A stretch of DNA of 64,000 nucleotides from Nilaparvata lugens (lineage: Eukaryota > Arthropoda > Insecta > Hemiptera > Delphacidae). Position 1 is the first letter of the stretch. The number at the start of each line of letters is the position of its first letter. Under the pieces are notes generated by a model that was not told the origin of the DNA, searched no databases, and saw nothing but the letters and a program-made list of their open reading frames with translations. Below are positions 1-12,121 of this stretch, piece after piece. The stretch covers positions 44,766,022 through 44,830,021 of the forward strand of contig NC_052507.1 of NCBI RefSeq assembly GCF_014356525.2, given 5' to 3'. The position numbers and the translations under genes were made by a program.

Positions 1-165
1 CACAAAATCAAATAGGTCGAGCAAGGAACTTGGTGCATATAATTTGCGGGATTGCGCCACTAATAAATTCCGACGGTCTAGGCTAGGTTTGATATACCAA
101 ATGCCGTTCGTAAGATACTTCGCGGACAGAATCTTTCCAAGTTTCAGGCTCTATTATATGATTCT

Positions 166-395
166 TTACGCTGTAACTGTTTCTGCTCTGTGGTAGGAAC
201 ATTTATTCCTAAGTCGATGAAGGGCACAGATAGAAGCTGAGATATTAGCAGGTAAGGACAGAGAACCTATGCTCTCGATCTGACCCCACTTAATACCTCC
301 ACTTAGATCAGTTCCTTGAACCAAATATGGATCAATTATTTCAATGATCGTTTTTGATCGGTGCTTAACAAGTACAAACGTGCCAAACACAAAAT
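166..395 (-). other. Exon-like open frame, unidentified
   Basis: The minus strand has an open frame of about 75 codons ending in TAA at 168-166. It has no ATG at its upstream end, but directly upstream is a plausible splice acceptor, a pyrimidine-rich stretch ending in cag at 398-396. The protein is of mixed composition, with segments such as VLVKHRSKTIIEIIDPYLVQ, and does not look like low-complexity translation. I do not recognise a family. It could be the last coding exon of a host gene extending beyond the window, or a transposon remnant. The call rests only on open frame plus acceptor-like sequence. Confidence 0.22.
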
Positions 396-727
396 CTGAA
401 GGGCTAAAGAAATAATCGAACTCAGGAAGTGAAGTATTGAATTTGAAATATAATGAGCAGTAATAATAATTAATAAACAGTAAGGTTTCAAGATTTGATA
501 AACAGATTTTGAATCATTTTTTGCTGACAGGCTTATTCGAATTGGTGCTATGATGCTGGGCTATCATGCACCTTCTCTTTACGAAGTTTAAAATTCTGAA
601 AGATAAATTATAATTCAAAATGATTCAACTAGAAAATATTACAATGTGAAATATTAATCAGGGTCGTGGTTCAGGCAGATAAGGACAGCTAAACGACCAC
701 AAAACTCACAATTACAATTCAGTACAC

Positions 728-919
728 TTATCTTAATAGCGCTTTCAACATGGCCAGTTTATTCAGCGAAGTAAAAATGGAAGTAATTTTTGTACTTTTC
801 GAAGCAAAGGGTGGTGCCCCATAAAAACTAAAAGAGAACTCACGTGACCCTTCTTGATATGGTGGCTTCTTTGAATTAATTTCGATTCGATGGTTCGTCC
901 CAACTTCAATCTTCAGCAC
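728..919 (-). other. Exon-like open frame, unidentified
   Basis: A minus-strand frame of about 63 codons runs from near 919 to a TAA at 728-730. Its composition is protein-like, including EINSKKPPYQEGSREFSFSF. It lies upstream, in the minus direction, of the frame at 166-395, so the two could be neighbouring exons of one gene. No motif is recognised and I see no convincing donor at its lower end. A chance frame is equally possible. Confidence 0.13.
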
Positions 920-2334
920 ATGGGAGATTTTTTATAAATCAATTATTTCCTTCACTAATAAAAAATGAATAATAAAATTTAGATTCATGGAAGTAATCAA
1001 TTGATAGAATAATTTTACAAATATAACGAATAATATTGCCTCAGATATAGGCTAACATTTAAAATACATAAATTTAACAAATAAGAATCTCACTAGAAAA
1101 ATGGTAACTCTAAGAACAAGGTCTTTACAGTGAAGGCATTGAAAGGGAAGTAGTGTCTCTTCTCGAAAAACTCTTGCTGAGCAGTTCTGTCTTACTTGAT
1201 TTGCATAGAATTTTGCTATTAGTGGAAATAGTATGACGTATACATCACGTCAGAGATGAGTAATAGAATAATTCTTGCTTTACAATAAATAAACTTAAAT
1301 TATCTGCCTTTTATTAGTAATTGAATAATTATTCTCTTTATATTTCTCCTTATTCAACATACAATGTGTTACTGCATATGCTAAGGCCTTTTCTAGTTGC
1401 TGATAACAAAAATAGAATATCATGTTTGGATATCATCCCTTTTTGGTGTCATTTTCCTGACCTATGATTGGCCTACAGAGATTTTTACATCGGTCCATGT
1501 GGTTGATTCTATAATAATTGTTATATAATATTAATAATTCATACAAGAGATTCTTATTACATTTATAAAAAAAAATGAATATTATAATTCTTATCAATGA
1601 TAATGCTTGTATCATGACCATGCTCGCTTTTATAATATATAACATGTTGTACATTTCCATTAATAAATTATTTTAACAATAATAAATATATTTTTATTTT
1701 GAAACTCTTATCCTTATTACAATAATTATTGGGTTTTAGAAGTAATTATATCATCGTTTTGAAACGTAAGTTCAGCAGCACAAATAATTCATTTTGACTA
1801 ATTTCTTAACTGCATTCAAAACAGCTGTTCACTAACATAAACAAAGTTGTAACCTCCAAATTTGATGGTTGACTATAAACAATTTACAAATCATTTGCAA
1901 TAAATTATAATTTTAAATAAATAATTAATCCAAAACATGCCGTATAGAACGGTGCTCTTATCTCAGTCACAGCTGTTGATAAGTGTAATCTTCATTGCTA
2001 TCAGGTAACAGTACATTTGATACTCTTCCTAGCCTCTGACAATAATGATTTTATCTTCTATTACTTAAATTTATTTTATTTCATGGTCTCAATAATTTTT
2101 AAATGTCACAATACATATATATTATGGTGACATGGATGGAATAGAATGACTGCCTTTATTTTTCTTAGAGAGCGAAGTTAGGGCGCAGTCGATCCTCTCT
2201 TACACTCAACTCTCTATCAAGTATTATAACAATACAAAAAAATAATACAAATAATATGATTAAAAACAAACAATAGTTGAGTTATCTACCTATTTAAAAA
2301 AATAACAAATTTTAAATTATTGAAAATAAAGAGA
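920..2334. other. AT-rich non-coding stretch
   Basis: This stretch is AT-rich with short A/T runs. I see no coding frame or bounded element. The sequence around 2160-2230 (gcgaagttagggcgcagtc) is GC-richer than its surroundings and may be the edge of an old repeat. Confidence 0.5.
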
Positions 2335-3224
2335 AAAAATCTGGTGTGGTACACTCACACAACTTTCCTTGCTCATATTTGAAACTACGATCAGACTTCT
2401 GTATATGTGTATATATAATTGTTTTCAGAGTACTTTTTCTTCGTGTGAATTGTGAAATTCGATGACTTTTTTAAAGTCGTCAAAACAGCTGTTCTACAGA
2501 TGAAATATCTCGACTATGTGTTCTTTTTATGAACTGCGCTACCTACCCACCTCATGCACGAGAAGGAGGTTACTAAGTCCATTTCCCAAGGATGGGGTGG
2601 ACGCCCATTGGTTTCCCAGAAAGAAGACTCATGCCAGTTGATAGAGCTGATGAATAACTATACAGGGTATGAATTTGAAAAAAATCGGTCAAGTTATTTT
2701 TGAGAAAATCGTGAAAAACATGGTTTTTTAGTACGCCGCCATTTTTCTCAAAAATATTACGGAGCTCCTGCAATTTTCCCAGAAGAAAAACTCATGTCAT
2801 TTGATAGGGCTCATAAATAGCTATCCATGGTATAAATTTGAAGAAAATCGTTAGAGCCGTTTTCGAGAAAAACGTGAAAAACATGGTTATTAGTAATTAT
2901 CCGCCATTTTCCCCGCCATCTTGAATTGAATTTTATTGAATTTCTTATTGTCGGATCCTCATGGTATAAGGACCTCAAGTTTTAAATTTCAACTCATTCG
3001 GTTAATTAGGAATGGAGTTATCGTGTTCACAGACATACACACATACACACACACACACATACACACACACACACATACACACACACAGACCAACACCCAA
3101 AAATCATGTTTTTGGACTCAGGGGATCTTGAAACGTATAGAAAACATGAAATTAGGGTACCTTAAATTTTTTTGGAAAGCAATACTTTCCTTACCTATGG
3201 TAATAGGGCAAGGAAAGTAAAAAA
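2335..3224 (+). repeat. Interspersed repeat R1, copy 1, with internal CA microsatellite
   Basis: This unit begins with aatctggtgtggtacactca and ends with gggcaaggaaagtaaaaaa. The same ordered sequence recurs at 10086-10933 and, inverted and split, at 33617-34358 plus 41250-41418. The left part contains aactttccttgc and the right end gcaaggaaagt, giving a short subterminal inverted repeat. The body has a repeated motif around agccgttttcgagaaaa and a CA/TACA microsatellite at about 3031-3088. No protein is recognisable and the class is unknown. The short frames across it are chance frames through the microsatellite. Confidence 0.75.
3031..3088. repeat. CA/CATA microsatellite inside R1 copy 1
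   Basis: Simple repeat of CA with TACA interruptions. The same position in the other R1 copies also carries CA (or TG on the other strand), so the tract belongs to the repeat family. Confidence 0.9.
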
Positions 3225-3241
3225 TGACATTGAAAATAATA

Positions 3242-4595
3242 CCGGGTGATTACAAATGAAATAGACAGTTTGAATAGCTTGTAGAGAATTTTTTATTTAA
3301 AAGTTTAGATCATTACTTACATGATTACATAGAAGAATTCTTGAAGTTTTTATTGAATATTTACAAATTTTGAATGTGTGCACCATTTGCAACACGACAG
3401 ATATCAACACGGTAGTCAAATTCTGACCACACACGACTAAGCATCTCACGGTTAACTGTAGCAAGAGCATTTGTGATACGTTGTTTAAGATCATCGATAT
3501 CAACAGGAAGCGGTGGTACGAAAACTCTGTCTTTTACATAGCCCCACATGAAAAAGTCGCAGGGCGTTAGGTCCGGACTACGAGGTGGCCACGGCTGAAA
3601 CACAACGTTTTCCTCACTGCACGGCCGATCCATCGTCTAGGAAGATGTTCATCCAGATACCCTCTGACGTCTGAGTACCAGTGAGGCGGAGCTCCATCTT
3701 GTACAAAAATGAAGTTACAACTATCTTCATGGAGTTGAGGCATTAACCATTCGGTTAACATGTCCAGATAAATTCTTCCGGTTACTGATGGTTCTTGGAA
3801 GAAGAAAGGCCCGTAAACCTTTTCACAAGCTAAAGCGCAAAACACGTTCACTTTAGGAGAATCGCGTATATACTGTACAGTCTCTCTTGGGTTTTCTGTT
3901 CCCCATACTCGTACATTATGTCTGTTAACTTTTCCACTAATGTGAAAAGTGCATTCATCACTGAAAATTAGGCGATTAAACAATGTGTCATCATTTCCAA
4001 GACAATGTTGCATCTCTTGACAAAAATTTTTACATACAACTTTATCATTGTCATTTAAAATTTGTACTAACTGCAATTTATAAGGTGTCATTTTCAAACG
4101 TTTCCGCAGAATTTTCCACACAGTAGATTGAGGAATTTGCAATTCTAAACTCGCTGATCTAGTCGATTTTCCTGGACTTCGTACAAAAACATCACGAACA
4201 CTATCAATTTTTTCTTCTGTAACAGAAGGTCTTCCAGTACTCTTCTTCTTACACACACATCCACTGCTTTCAAAACGTTCATACCAGTCATAAATTGATT
4301 GCCTTGTTGGTGGTGGTTTACCGTATTTTGTTCTGAAATGATGCTGCACAAAAGTAACAGAGTTTGTTTTGGCTAATTCAAGAACACAATAAGCTTTCTC
4401 CACTTGAGTAGCGGCCATATTGCTAAACTAAACTGGCTGTTGTAACACGGAGCAGCCAACAATAGCCAGCAACAGTTCTACCAACATAAACTTTAAGAAA
4501 TTCCCTACAAACCTATATCACTTACTATGTTGAAATACACCAGTTTAATTTTGTACAGGCTATTGAAGTTGTCTATTTCATTTGTAATCACCCGG
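3242..4595 (-). mobile_element. Tc1/mariner-superfamily element, complete ends, TA duplication
   Basis: The ends are inverted repeats starting ccgggtgattacaaatga and matching without difference for about 25 bases before diverging. TA dinucleotides lie directly outside both ends (3240-3241 and 4596-4597), which is the family's target duplication. The element is about 1354 bp, a normal size, and contains one minus-strand transposase gene occupying most of it. It sits a few bases beyond the end of repeat R1 copy 1. The copy is recent-looking, since the ends are almost perfect and the gene has a single visible break. Confidence 0.95.
3361..4418 (-). pseudogene. Tc1/mariner transposase, one frameshift (DD41D-type)
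   Basis: The frame starts at an ATG (4418-4416) with MAATQVEKAYCVLEL. The N-terminus resembles the helix-turn-helix domain of DUF4817 type (QHHFRTKYGKPPPTRQSIYD), followed by a second DNA-binding segment. The catalytic acidic residues are visible: D in FSDECTF, D in VQDGAPPH, and D in PPRSPDLTPCDFF. The coding frame shifts once near 3630, between GRA and SEEN, where losing one base explains the change. Read across that break, the second and third acidic residues are about 41 residues apart, which fits DD41D better than the DD34D or DD34E groups. It would cut and paste the element at TA sites. The product would need the frameshift to be an assembly error to be active. Confidence 0.9.
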
Positions 4596-4597
4596 TA

Positions 4598-5046
4598 CAT
4601 AACAATGCTGAATAATAGTATTTTCTGATACTTCATCACTTTAGTAAAAAATAAGACACTACAGAATACAATACAGTAGGCCTACATAGCAACTGAAGTG
4701 TTTGCTATACATTTCATTTCCTACTTATTATCACTATGTAAATCTCGAAGTGGATAAGTAAATTACATTATGATCTATTCAAATAGTAAAATAGAATCTT
4801 CCTTCAATCAACAAACAACGCTCCTTCAATCCAAGTGACATACATATATAAATATATAATTTACATAATATGTAAATAACTTGGTGACATCATTTGAAGC
4901 CAGCTTTAAACGTTTCTCCTGTGGGAGAAAAAGTGATGAATTTAGTGGACTGTTTAGTGTATCCTAGACATTTAGAATCAAATCTACATAGCATTTGATT
5001 CTTCTCTTCAACCAGGATATTTGTGGTTTCTTAAAATTTCGATTTA
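4598..5046. other. AT-rich non-coding stretch
   Basis: Ordinary AT-rich sequence. I see no gene, repeat boundary or RNA signature. Confidence 0.5.
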
Positions 5047-5603
5047 TTGACCGAGCGAAGTGAGTTCTAAGATTTAAGTCGACGGCTTTGCATTTCTCTT
5101 TATATATCTCATTTCTGTTTATATATGTTCCGCAATTAAGACGAAACGCAGCAATAGATTACCATGAAATTTGACAGGTATATTTCTTTTTAAATTGTGC
5201 CTTGACGTATATACATTTTTTTTGGAAATTTTGCATTTCAAGGCTAATACAATAGGTAAATTCTCCTTCGAATGCCAATATTACAGTTAAAATCAGAATA
5301 GAATCATCCATAATAATTCAGCTGTTGAGTGGATTTTTAATTGCATGCAATAACGGAAAGAAAACATAGTATTTTCTCTCGAAATCTGCTTTCAACTCGG
5401 GCTGACCTGTTGCCAGTGTGTTGAAGGAGATTAGCTTTTGATGTTAGCATATTTTTGATACACTAACCCCAACAGCCATTAGCCGTTCTCATACCGATAT
5501 CTTGCCGACATAACATACAAACAGGATTTACTCTTATGGACAGTATGAGACGAGGCTGTGTTTTATAACTGCGCGAGGTCTACTATTCATAGAACTACTA
5601 GTC
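5047..5603 (+). repeat. Interspersed repeat X, copy 1
   Basis: This unit starts tgaccgagcgaagtgag and ends around cagaactactagt-like sequence (here atagaactactagt). It shares ordered segments with 8321-9066 and 27377-28650: aagtcgacggctttgcattt near the start, gaaacgcagcaatagatt, tttgcatttcaagg, an ATGCAAT-rich centre, and actgcgcgaggtctac near the end. No protein is visible. Its class is not determined. A non-autonomous DNA element or Helitron derivative are both possible. Confidence 0.7.
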
Positions 5604-6169
5604 CAGGATTAAAATGTCGTTTTACCAAAATCATCAAATATTTAATAATTCAATACAATGATACATGTACAAATGTAAAGCTGACTAGCACCGAGGTAGA
5701 ATCAATTTAATCTTAAATAATTTGAAATATATTTCAAGTTATTAGGCTTCATTTATTCATTGAACACCTATTTTATCATTATGGGTTATCAGAACCTATT
5801 AGAATTATGTAGATTGCCTTTAATGAATAAATTGAGTTCCATGTAAATGTATTATTTCTACCAAACTCCAAAATAACTATTTCAATGTGACTTTTAATTG
5901 TTCAGTCAATATAAAATAATTTTGATACTGCAGTAACTTATACATAAGTGATATCAATGTAAGAAAGAACAGATTATATACTTCTAGATGAATGAAACAA
6001 TATTGGAAAGATATTATCCAACGGTATTTGAATACACCCCTGACTGTTACTGTATGGGAGTACCACCAGTAATTTATAAGTTTTCAATTCGTCAAAAGAG
6101 TGGTTATAGATAAAATAGGGTATTCAACGGTTATAATCTTCTCCTATCTATATTTTTTCTTATTATTAT
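5604..6169. other. AT-rich non-coding stretch
   Basis: No gene or bounded repeat seen. Several short ORFs are at chance level. Confidence 0.5.
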
Positions 6170-6357
6170 TGTTCATCTTCTTCCTCTTCTTCCTTCTTCT
6201 TCTTCTTCTTCTTCTTCTTCTTCTTCTTCTTCTTCTTCTTCTTCTTCTTCTTCTGTCTCCTTTTTCTATTATCTTCTTCTTCTTCTTCTCGCTTGTTCTC
6301 CTTCTCCTCCTGTCGTCTTCTTCTTCTTTTTCTTCTTCCTCTAGCTTTGTCCGGCAA
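6170..6357. repeat. CTT trinucleotide tract
   Basis: Long CTT microsatellite with interruptions. It reads as poly-leucine on one strand and poly-lysine/glutamate on the other. The frames across it are artefacts of the repeat. Confidence 0.95.
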
Positions 6358-7207
6358 GGACTGATTCGTTTTTGTATTATGGAGTCCCTTTCGTATAAGG
6401 TACCAAGAACAATAACAGGGATATTTCCGGGGCTCTAGAGAATAATGATACTAATTCCCTCTGTCCTAATGCTAAGTTGAAACGTGTAGCAACGTGAGTT
6501 TTAATGTATAAGTTGACCTAAATTTTTGAAGGCTGATCTTCGAATTGATAAAATGATAGAAACATGATCACAAGCAAATCCCTGAGAACATAATGGAGAT
6601 TGAGACTATTCCTTTTAACATAATCATGTTTCCTCATCATTATCACCATCCTCAAATGATACGAGTCGATCCATTCGGCGTATTCACGCCGATCCATTTC
6701 ATCTAGAAATACCATCATCTGAATATTATGGTAACAATGAAGTGTGTGCAGAAAATCTCACTGACACTGACTGTACAACTGTGAGATTAACTATTCTCAG
6801 TCAAGGACTCTAAAAGACTCTCTGTTGTGAGGCCGGGTGACATAATTATTCTCGAGTGACGTTTTCATGTGAAAATTTAGATTTTTCTCCCCTCACAGGT
6901 ATGTCAGCATTATTGTTCTAAAAAAATTGTGTATAATTTTATTTTTATATGTATGTAAATAATGTGTGTGTATGTTGAACAATAAAAAATTTGAATAATC
7001 AAGATTGATATCGAGTTCTTCAAACTGAAAATAGATGCAGACGTGGATAACAAAAAATTAGACATACAGTACTCCTCATATGCAGTTTCACAATTCTGTA
7101 GACAAAGTTAGAATAAATCAATAGAACAGTTAATTTCAATAGTGCCATGTACTATGAAAAAAAAATCAAAATGGTACTGGCTCAGTAGAACAAGTAGAAT
7201 AGCATAG
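6358..7207. other. Non-coding stretch before the Tigger-like element
   Basis: No supported gene. A short minus-strand frame around 6518-6718 has no recognisable motif and no splice or start context that I would trust. Confidence 0.45.
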
Positions 7208-7209
7208 TA

Positions 7210-8301
7210 CAGTCGAACCTCTGTATAACGAAGTCGATTATCCCGAGAAAAAATTCGCTGCAGAGAGGTATTCGTTATTGAGAGGGTCTGTCAAGAAAAC
7301 TGCCACGATCCTATGGATCTTATAATATCGTATCACGGCGGGAAATAAATGAATATGGTACATAGAACTTATCATCGCGAACGTAGGTAGGGTACTTATT
7401 AGGCCAATATTAATATGGAAATTTGAAAATTCATGCTGTTTGAAAAAAAACGTGTTTTTTGAATAATTATAGAATGTAATAAGTAAACTCACCAATTTAT
7501 TTTAAGAAAGCTTGATTTGTACTATTAGTGGAGTTTAATCAAAGTTCATACATTGTAGCAATATCTTTCAACTCTTTACACTACTATTAGATGGAACGCA
7601 AAATACGGTTATTTTGTCAATAACTCCACTATAAATATCAACTTTCCTATTTTTTAATGTTTCATATTTGAAAAAGTGAGTAATTTTCGGTTCAATTTTG
7701 CATTTGAATAAAAAATCATGTTCGATAAACGACTCACATCTATTCAAACAGTCAGACATGTCTGGTACACTATTTTTCAGTTTTAATCCTAGCCTGATAA
7801 TTTTGAAAGCCTCTAGAACTTCTTGATCTGACGGATTCTTCTCCTCAGGTTCGTCACAGCTATCATCATCATAGTCAGTTCAAAGAATTGAAATGTGTGA
7901 CAAAAGCAAGAATGGGGAAGTCCAGTCGTTCACCTGCCTGGTCTACAATAATGACAAAATCTTGGAATTCAATATCCAGTAACTTGCATTCAATTTCCGA
8001 CATGTGTTTCACCCTCTATTAACTGTCTACCCTATCTTCTTCCTACCTGAATTGCCATAATTTTCAGTCTATTGACCTTTCTGCTAAAACTAAACAATTC
8101 CTTGAGAATAACCGACTGCTTCCAATACACACTACACTTTGTATGTTGAAGTCAAGAGAAAACTTTGTTGTTGAGAGGTCCGAAATTCGTTGAATAGAGG
8201 TAAATAAGCAGCCAAAACTCTAAAATGTCATGGGACCAGGTAAAAATTCGTTGTGTAGAGGATTTTGTCAAGTGGAGGTTCGTTATAGAGAGGTTCGACT
8301 G
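7210..8301 (-). mobile_element. Tigger/pogo-like deletion derivative
   Basis: Both ends carry an inverted repeat of about 23 bases (left cagtcgaacctctgtataac, right its complement with one mismatch). TA lies directly outside both ends (7208-7209 and 8302-8303), the target duplication of the pogo/Tc1 superfamily. Further inward the ends repeat the same theme of attcgttgtgtagagg-like words. The length of 1092 bp is about half of an autonomous Tigger-type element, so most of the transposase is missing. Confidence 0.85.
7560..7885 (-). pseudogene. pogo/Tigger transposase C-terminal remnant
   Basis: In the minus direction a frame reads an acidic run (DDDSCDEPEEKNPSDQ), then EVLEAFKIIRLGL and LNRCESFIEHDF. 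An acidic stretch followed by two amphipathic helices is the usual C-terminal tail of pogo/Tigger-type transposases, downstream of the DDE domain. The catalytic domain and the N-terminal DNA-binding domain are not seen in the element, so this is a leftover of an autonomous ancestor. The assignment rests on tail pattern plus the terminal repeats around it. Confidence 0.55.
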
Positions 8302-8320
8302 TACTTTAAAAAGAACTCAG

Positions 8321-8461
8321 ATATCCAGTCGCTCGGTCTAAGATTCAAGTCGACGGTTTTGCATTTCTCTTCATGTCCAAATATTTTTATGTTCCGCATT
8401 TACGGCGAAACGCAGCAATAGATTCAATGAAATTTAACAGGTATGTTTAAATTGCACGTTA

Positions 8462-8524
<63 letters not shown>

Positions 8525-9066
8525 GTTTTTTGAAATTTTGCATTTCAAGGATAAAACAAAAGGATAAAGAGTCTCTTTCAAACGCCAGTATTACCGTAAA
8601 AATCAGACTATAGAATTATTCATCATAAATCAGCTGTCGAGTGGATTATTAATTGCATGAAATGACGCATGCAATTAATATCCCAATGTTATTTGGTAAA
8701 AATCAGCTGTCGTGTGAACTATTGCAAGCGATGAGGCATTCAATATTGATAACTTGAAGTAGGTAGCTTGTTATTTTCTCCCGAATTTTCTCTGCTTTCA
8801 ACTCGGTAAGTAGGTATTTCAACTCGGTAAGTACATACACCATTTAGGATCACCATTTAGTAGTTGTTTACAAAAAAACTATTAGCATTCTAATTATAAT
8901 AATTATACTTAATATCAATAATTTATTATTGACGATACATTTCAAACAGATATTAGTGGCTTAGACATCGATATTTCGCCGACACGTCATAACTGCACAT
9001 AATTCACCCCGATGGAGGCTGTGGTTTTTAACTGCGCGAGGTCTACTGTTCACAGAACTACTAGTT
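8321..9066 (+). repeat. Interspersed repeat X, copy 2
   Basis: This copy begins about 20 bases beyond the Tigger-like element with gctcggtctaagattcaagt and ends cacagaactactagtt. It contains a long TA microsatellite (8466-8520) not seen in the other copies, and has all the ordered landmarks listed for copy 1. Its extreme left end is altered relative to the other copies. Confidence 0.65.
8466..8520. repeat. TA microsatellite
   Basis: About 27 uninterrupted TA units inside repeat X copy 2. Confidence 0.95.
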
Positions 9067-10085
9067 ATTTTTCCAACTGAATAGTTCAACAAATTCTATT
9101 GAGAGACATCAAAGAAAGATACAAGGTGCTGCATTGTGATAAAGTCACGTTCGGCAAACGCCAGTGTGTTTTTTCGATGAAAATGGAAAAATATGCATCA
9201 GAAGCTCTGGCATCCAATTATATAATATTTTACCTGATTTCATGAAGAGTATGAATGAACGCAACTTTAGATCTCATCGAAAGTTTTAAAGATAGATTTA
9301 TCTAAAAGTGCTTTTTACTCAAAGGAAGAGTATATTCAACATTACTTCACATGAATGGTATAATATTTTCTTTCCCTGTGTCTTGTGTATTTGTTACTAT
9401 GGGCTGTGTCTTTTTTGTTCGACCATTTAGATTTTTTGACAATTTCCAGATCCCCCTGATTCAGGTGGGCAGTGAATGCTATTCAATCTATCTATCTATG
9501 CATGTATCTGGTTCATGAATTTCAAACATGAAACACCATTATGTAATGCACTCACCAAATGCAGTCCCAAAATAAGCACTACCAAATGCACTCTCAACTG
9601 GACAGTTGGGTTAAGCAACTCGTTATTCAATGATAAGCCTACAGTTAAGAGCCATCACTGATAAATACGTCACTTAGTGTAAATACAGAAGAACAAAAAT
9701 CATAAACCTTATTCCGGGCCACTTACTCATTAATTCTAAATTCTCGTATATGTGTGTGATAAACGAAATTTGAATTTGAAATCACAACATTTTTTGAAAA
9801 ACATACAGTTTTGAATTACGTGCTTATTCTACGAAAATTGAAACCCCTTTCTCAGCTGGCGTCTAGGAATAAGAAATATATTGACCGATAAATAGAAACA
9901 ATTTGGATGTAGATTAGGCCTTGTCTAAAGAATTCAGCTTATAGTCTGTTATACAATAAATGAGCAATTCAATTCATAACATCTTACTAGTCATCTTATG
10001 AATAGTGTAATCATTCATCAAATCAGTCTTATCAAGTCATCATTATCATCACCCATACAATTGAATGAATTAAGTCATACATTGA
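9067..10085. other. Non-coding stretch
   Basis: No supported gene. Short plus-strand frames (for example 9476-9661) show no motif. Confidence 0.45.
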
Positions 10086-10758
10086 AAAAAATCTGGTGTG
10101 GCGCACTCGCACAACTTTCCTTGCCGTTATGAAAATTAATCACCTGACGCTAGTGTTCACGCGCATTTTGAGTCTACTTATTAACAGAGTTCTGAGCCAG
10201 CTGTTGACAGGACAATAACGCTGGAGACATACGAGGTCTGCTATCTCTTCATTGTAAATCATTTAATAGAATCAACAGTTGCCAACAGTGTGCAATTGGA
10301 TAATCACCTTTTCTCGAATTTCGTGCTTATTTTCAATTTTAGGTGGAAATGCTACACAATATTAATTGTAGAGATTTTCATGCTCAATCTTTTCCACTCA
10401 ACATTTTTTGTTAAAATTGTATCTGAAGTCTGATAATTGGGAATCCAAAATCAAACTTTGCATTGATAGGGCGGAGCTCCTGGAATTTTTACAGACATGG
10501 GACTTATGGCAGTTGATAGAGCTTATCAATGACTATTCCATTTATAAATTTAATCGAAATCGTTGGAGCCGTTTTTGAGAAAATCGCGAAAACCCCTGCT
10601 TTTGACAACATTTTCGTCATTTTAGCCGCCATCTTGAATTGCATTTGATCGAAATTGTTCGTGTCGGATCCTTTTATTGTAAGGACCTTAAGTTCCAAAT
10701 TCCAAGTCATTCCGTTGATTGGGAGATGAGATATCGTGTACACAGACGCACATACACT

Positions 10759-10794
<36 letters not shown>

Positions 10795-10933
10795 GACCAA
10801 TACCCAAAAACCACTTTTTCAGACTCAGGTGACCTTGAAACGTATAGAAATTTGGAAATTGGGTTACCTTAATTTTTTTTTCGGAAAGCAATACTTTCCT
10901 TACCTATGGTAATAGGGCAAGGAAAGTAAAAAA
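10086..10933 (+). repeat. Interspersed repeat R1, copy 2, with CA microsatellite
   Basis: Same order of landmarks as 2335-3224: aatctggtgtggcgcactcg at the start, a CA tract at about 10745-10796, then ataggggcaaggaaagt-like sequence at the end. It differs from copy 1 by many substitutions in the left third, so the two copies are not recent duplicates. Confidence 0.75.
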
Positions 10934-12121
10934 CATAAACTATTTATAAACTTACAGCACTGAATATCACATTTTCAACAATTTGAAAATTGATTTACGG
11001 AATAATAAGCATTTTCATTCAGAATTAGATTTAGTGCGGCTTTTAATTTATTCAGAGGCAAGTTTCTCCTTATATAAGATAGTGGCAGATTATTGAACAT
11101 GGAGTACACTAAATAGGAATAAATTTCAAGCTCTTACTCAATCTGACATTAGGAGTTACAATACTCTGGTAGTCCAGATAACAGTAGACCTCACTGAACA
11201 TCCTTTGCAATGTGGTAACGAGAATATTTAGCCATCTACTAGAAATGCTATCTACTAGGAATAGAGTCATTATTATAATATTAGGGCTTTTTTAATATGT
11301 TTGCCAATGGCCCCACTAAGAAATCTGATCAGGCTGGTTGGAGACTTCCAATCAACCATACGATCACATTTCATTACATTACATTACATTACCAGGGCTA
11401 CCAGACATTGTTTTGCAGTAGTCGTCAATATACTATAAATCATAATGGAAAAAGTAGAACTTTGATATGAAAGTAATGATCTCACTTCGTTACAAATAGA
11501 ATCTATTTGTGTGCTAATCTAAATGTTGTACTACTTCAATCCTGTAAAAATGAATACCGGTATAATACTTATTCTGAATTGATGGAATCCCAAGTCCCAT
11601 TGCGCTTATGATAATTTTAAATGTTACTTTATCAACTCAGTAAGTTCAGAAAGTTATTGCTCAGTTGAATCAGAGCTACGATTAAAAAGATGATTTGGGA
11701 ATTATCAAGTGGCACTTTTTGTTTTTCACTGGGATTATCATTTTGTAACATGTAGAGACGCTTGTAGAACAACAATCTGTTAAAATTTTTATGGGAAAGA
11801 TTTCATGAGGAAAATGAAGTTTTTCATTGACATTATCATCCGTAACTCGGAACGCCATGATAAATCTTGGCATCTAAAGCTGCGTTTACACCAAAGTTAT
11901 TAACAAAATGTTAATAACTTAATCCTCACAGATTATTTATAGATTGAACGGCACTTGAAAAACACATATGTTCATCATGTGTATGATAAGTTATGTTCAT
12001 TCTAATAGAATCTATTGGTGTTAACGTAACTTTACTCTGTGACTGCCTGAAGTTAATATTATATCAATTTGAATTTACAATTCGAGACCGCAGCTCGGAA
12101 AAAGAAGAGATGATTAGCTCA
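10934..12121. other. Non-coding stretch with possible old short element
   Basis: No gene is supported. The segment from 11876 (ctgcgtttacaccaaagtta) to about 12060 has internal complementary words around gttattaac and gttaacgtaac and may be a short non-autonomous DNA element, but I could not define its ends. Confidence 0.3.

Noticed and set aside
6100..6438. Poly-leucine frame, possible membrane protein
   Set aside because: Produced by the CTT microsatellite.
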